Below are positions 61,488-64,000 of a DNA stretch of 64,000 bases, piece by piece. Source of the stretch: Xenorhabdus budapestensis. GTDB taxonomy: Bacteria; Pseudomonadota; Gammaproteobacteria; Enterobacterales; Enterobacteriaceae. The notes beneath the pieces were generated by a model. That model was not told the origin of the DNA and did no database searches. It was given only the letters and a program-made list of their open reading frames with translations. Position 1 is the stretch's first letter. Every line of letters begins with the position of its first letter. The DNA is taken from positions 21,094 to 85,093 of the forward strand of contig NZ_NIBS01000017.1 in assembly GCF_002632465.1 (NCBI RefSeq). Direction: 5' to 3'. A program made the translations under genes and the position numbers.

Positions 61488-63089
61488 TTAAGTTAAATCA
61501 CCGTTAACTAGTAAATCAAACGCTAAAAATAGCTTCCGCAATTGTGATTTCAAAGAACTAACTTCAGTTTCCTTAAATAAGGGAAATGCTTCTTCTTGAA
61601 TGTATTTTCTTAATTCAATTATATCTATTTGCATTATATTTTTGATTATTATTGATATTTCTTTGTGTTTTGTTATTTCCTCTTTTTTAATATGTTTGAT
61701 GGAGTTGAATTTTTTCTCTGAATAAAATTTATCTAATTCAACGCTTTTAATTACAGAATCTATTTTTCCATGCTCTTTTATTCTTGCTTCTACTTTATCT
61801 ATTTCACTTTTTGATAAACCAATGTTATGAAAATCACATTTCTGTATCAATTTAGAAAAAGGGATTCTTTTATTTGAAGTTAGACTAGTGATAAAATCAA
61901 TGGCCGCATTATTTGGTATTCCATTTTTTTCAAAAATATAATCTTCCAAATATTGAATTTCTTTTACCCTAATGTAAACAAATTGCTTGTCTCCTAAGGC
62001 GACAACTAAATTCTTACTAAGGTTAGGGTTTTTATCTAACTCGTCCAAAGTGGAAGGTGTAACCAGTACACTACCTAAGTTTCCCTTTTCTCCTTCATCT
62101 AAAATAAGTTTTTTTATTGCCTTTTGATATCTAAGAACGTCATATGGAGGTAATCCTTCATCTATTTTACTTATTTCATCATATATTTTTTTATAATTGT
62201 CTGTCTCTATAGATGTATATGTTATTTGTGATTTGTCATCTGTTCTATGTGTTTTAAAGGTATTCATTTCATCCTCTTTGAATTCAATAAAAATAATTCT
62301 TTCGGCAGACTTTCTTTTATCTTCTTTTGGTAATTGTGAGGAAAAGTCAGCCAGTAATTTTTTTACATTTCTATCGGTTAGTGAATATCCAATAAAAATT
62401 ATTGAACTTTTTATCATGCTTGATAAGATTTTGGCACTGATTAGGATTGATGATTCATTATCATATTTTTCGTAATCTGAACTATTAATTACTATTGATT
62501 TAGGTGTTCTTATATCTCCGTGTATCTTATATAATTCACTCCATCCAATAGTATCATCAAAAAAACCTTCATTACCAATATACATTTTAGGTTCAACGTT
62601 TTGTTCAGATAAGAGTGTTTCAATAAATGAATCGTAATTTGTTGTTATAATCATCTTTGCATTTTTTAAGAATTTTTTAAATGATTCAAATTCTTCTTTA
62701 TCAAGATCTAACTTTAATTTATTTTGACTAAATCGCTGGCATAAGGAATATTTAAATGGTGATATTCCCTCATCAAAAACTCTTTTTGGTGTTAATCCTT
62801 CTAATGATATCTTACCGGATTTAAATAATTTATTATATTCTCTTTCAATATTAGTGGCTGCATCAGCATAAACCTTATGGTCTAGATCTAAACCATTATT
62901 TTCCTCTATGTATTTTTCTTTTATTTCTGATAAGTAATTATAAAAATTGATATTATTGTTATCAATTTTATTCCAATATTCTTCCAATAAGTCTTGCCAT
63001 GTTGGAGAGTTTTCCAAATATCTTTTAGACATCCCAGAACCAATAAATACTATTGGATAGTTTTTGAAATTAAAAATAGTGTCATACAT
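61488..63089 (-). CDS. Stand-alone SIR2-family protein, putative anti-phage NADase
   Basis: A 533-aa protein. The N-terminal ~275 residues are a SIR2 domain: YPIVFIGSGMSKRYL (Gly-rich loop) near residue 17, MIITTNYDSFIETL near 155, YKIHGDIRTP with the catalytic His near 190 and SSIIFIGYSLTDRNVKKLL near 240. The C-terminal ~250 residues are very Lys/Glu/Ile-rich and helical, with no family recognised; they could sense phage or drive assembly. Very AT-rich DNA suggests recent gain. No partner gene is next to it. It occupies a second cargo slot of the island, close to the right att site. Confidence 0.85.
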   Translation of the reverse strand: MYDTIFNFKNYPIVFIGSGMSKRYLENSPTWQDLLEEYWNKIDNNNINFYNYLSEIKEKYIEENNGLDLDHKVYADAATNIEREYNKLFKSGKISLEGLTPKRVFDEGISPFKYSLCQRFSQNKLKLDLDKEEFESFKKFLKNAKMIITTNYDSFIETLLSEQNVEPKMYIGNEGFFDDTIGWSELYKIHGDIRTPKSIVINSSDYEKYDNESSILISAKILSSMIKSSIIFIGYSLTDRNVKKLLADFSSQLPKEDKRKSAERIIFIEFKEDEMNTFKTHRTDDKSQITYTSIETDNYKKIYDEISKIDEGLPPYDVLRYQKAIKKLILDEGEKGNLGSVLVTPSTLDELDKNPNLSKNLVVALGDKQFVYIRVKEIQYLEDYIFEKNGIPNNAAIDFITSLTSNKRIPFSKLIQKCDFHNIGLSKSEIDKVEARIKEHGKIDSVIKSVELDKFYSEKKFNSIKHIKKEEITKHKEISIIIKNIMQIDIIELRKYIQEEAFPLFKETEVSSLKSQLRKLFLAFDLLVNGDLT

Positions 63090-63474
63090 TTTAACTCCTT
63101 ATTATTAAATTATTATCATTTAGATGTATTGCATATAGTAAATCACTTTTTCTAATGATTTTATCATTGTTTGCGTAGTTTATGAGATATGTAAATAATT
63201 TGTGAGTTGTGGGACATCATTTAAACTCACCTTAATAGTAGTATATCCACATGAAGTATTGAGAAATGTATAGGCTCTTTTTGAAATTATTATTGCATTT
63301 TTAGCAATATTTATTTTATTGATGATATTTTTGCAATAAACGGTTGGTTCTCAATAGGCCAGCCAAGCAAAAATTAGGCAAAGAGAGGTAAAATAATATG
63401 GGGGTATGACAGGGGGTATGATAGAAAATTGAACTAACTAAAATCATTTAAAAACAACAAAATAATGAATTTTA
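63090..63474. other. Right end region of island 2
   Basis: AT-rich, no gene seen. The SIR2 gene promoter (reading left) should lie in its left part. GGGGGTAT occurs at 63400 and 63412, spaced 12 bases, matching the arm sites at the left end (45632, 45644). Confidence 0.5.
63400..63419 (+). promoter_or_regulatory. Right arm-type integrase sites of island 2
   Basis: Two GGGGGTATG units at 63400 and 63412, start-to-start 12 bases, 60-75 bases from the right core; same spacing as the left pair. Confidence 0.6.
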
Positions 63475-63489
63475 TCGAATCCTGTAGGG
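63475..63489 (+). repeat. Right attachment core of island 2
   Basis: TCGAATCCTGTAGGG, identical to 45495-45509. Only this short piece of the tRNA is present; the acceptor end is replaced by the next element's arm at 63491. Confidence 0.85.
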
Positions 63490-63490
63490 G

Positions 63491-63616
63491 CTACAAAATC
63501 CCAGTAAATACGCGGTGTTGGCCTTTTTCTGTTCACCTATAGTCTAGTAAGGTATGTTGAAATCTACGATCTTATAGGGGTATATTTAGGGGTATGTTCA
63601 GGTTCAATGAAGTGAG
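63491..63616 (+). repeat. Left arm of a third, lost island (copy of 45546-45671)
   Basis: 126 bases almost identical to the integrase upstream region of island 2, including TTGAAA/TATATT promoter boxes and GGGGTAT sites at 63577 and 63589. The integrase gene that should follow is absent: the copy stops at GAAGTGAG and runs directly into IS3 transposase sequence. Confidence 0.85.
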
Positions 63617-64000
63617 GGGCGTCTTCAAATAGGTGATATCTCCTGCCCAAACTTCATTCGGCGCCAACGGATTAAAGTTCCGGTTAAGTAGATGACAGGC
63701 TGTTGATATCGCTTTACCTTTGCGCGGAGCCCGGTAGCGCTGCCGCTGTCTGACGGATAATCCGAGCTGATTCATGAGCTTTCGGGTCCGATAGTCACTG
63801 ATGGTAAAGCCTTCTTTGCGTAATTTTTTCGCCAACATCCGATAGCCTAAACTTTCCCGGCTTTCTTTAAAGAGCGTCGTCGCTTTTCGGTATAATGCTT
63901 GTTGCTCATCAGAAAGTAACCGAACGGGTTTTGCCTGCCAGGCATAAAACGTGGAACGACTGACTTTCATCACGCGACATAACTGGCAAATGGGAAATGG
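63617..64000 (-). pseudogene. IS3-family transposase OrfB, truncated
   Basis: The frame on the - strand enters from the right edge (PFPICQLCRVMKVSRSTFYAW, the usual OrfB start region) and continues through the HTH_21 part (ESRESLGYRMLAKKLRKEGF, LMNQLGLSVRQRQRYRAP) into the rve domain up to NEVWAGDITYLKTP, where it meets the island arm at 63617. The first catalytic Asp (GDITY) is present; the second Asp and the Glu are missing. The junction is inside the coding sequence, not at an IS end, so a deletion or recombination formed it. Confidence 0.88.

Larger units (their letters stand above)
45510..63489 (+). mobile_element. Integrative island 2 (P4/PICI-like) at a tRNA-Arg site
   Basis: An 18.0 kb element between 15-bp tRNA-derived repeats. 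Backbone, in the same order as island 1: integrase, AlpA, P4-alpha-type primase, iteron origin, long hairpin, structured block, second recombinase, structured RNA candidate, Ner-like gene. Cargo: EagR-like chaperone, PAAR-Rhs toxin with immunity gene, SIR2-HerA defence pair (between hairpin and recombinase) and a separate SIR2 gene (between the Ner-like gene and the right end). No structural phage genes. Confidence 0.9.

Overview
The window looks like an accessory region of an insect-pathogen-associated gammaproteobacterium of the Morganellaceae, most like Xenorhabdus or Photorhabdus. This is inferred from the mix of HK97/lambda-type prophage, VgrG/DUF2169/Rhs cassettes, SymE, and P4-like islands with AT-rich cargo. 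No housekeeping gene is present, so the genus is an inference.

1-15.4 kb: the late region of a siphovirus prophage, all on the + strand. It runs from terminase large subunit (cut by the window edge) through portal, protease, major capsid and connectors to a lambda-type tail block (V, G/GT, H, M, L, K, I, J). A -1 frameshift site joins G to T. J is short, and no tail fibre or lysis genes follow.

15.4-18.0 kb: a toxin-antitoxin cluster holding a PIN toxin with a Phd-like antitoxin, SymE, a SymE/AbrB-like double-repeat protein, and a RelE/HigB-HigA pair with a palindromic operator over its promoter.

18.0-41.1 kb: a T6SS effector operon on the - strand: vgrG, DUF2169 adaptor, PAAR-like DUF4150, rhs, immunity gene, then two orphan small genes. 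Its vgrG is split by a 13.3 kb integrative island (26,948-40,273). A 9-bp direct repeat marks both junctions, and joining across it restores an in-frame 733-aa VgrG. The island encodes integrase, AlpA and a P4-alpha-type primase with iterons. It carries its own vgrG-DUF4123-PAAR-effector-immunity module, then a second tyrosine recombinase and a Ner-like regulator.

41.7-44.0 kb: an IS5/IS427-type element with an IS701-type element inserted exactly at its end. 44.1-45.5 kb: another tyrosine integrase, next to a 3' tRNA-Arg(TCT) fragment.

45.5-63.5 kb: a second island with the same backbone as the first (integrase, AlpA, primase, iterons, hairpin, structured block, recombinase, structured block, Ner-like gene) but different cargo: EagR-like chaperone, PAAR-Rhs toxin, immunity gene, a SIR2-HerA (Nezha-type) defence pair and a separate SIR2 protein. 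It lies between 15-bp tRNA-derived repeats. On its right is a 126-bp piece of a related island's left arm, fused to a truncated IS3 transposase.

The main result is the pair of sibling islands. They share replication, recombination and structured noncoding parts whose stems are kept by compensatory changes, and they shuttle interbacterial toxins and anti-phage systems. One of them has inserted into a T6SS spike gene while supplying a replacement spike.
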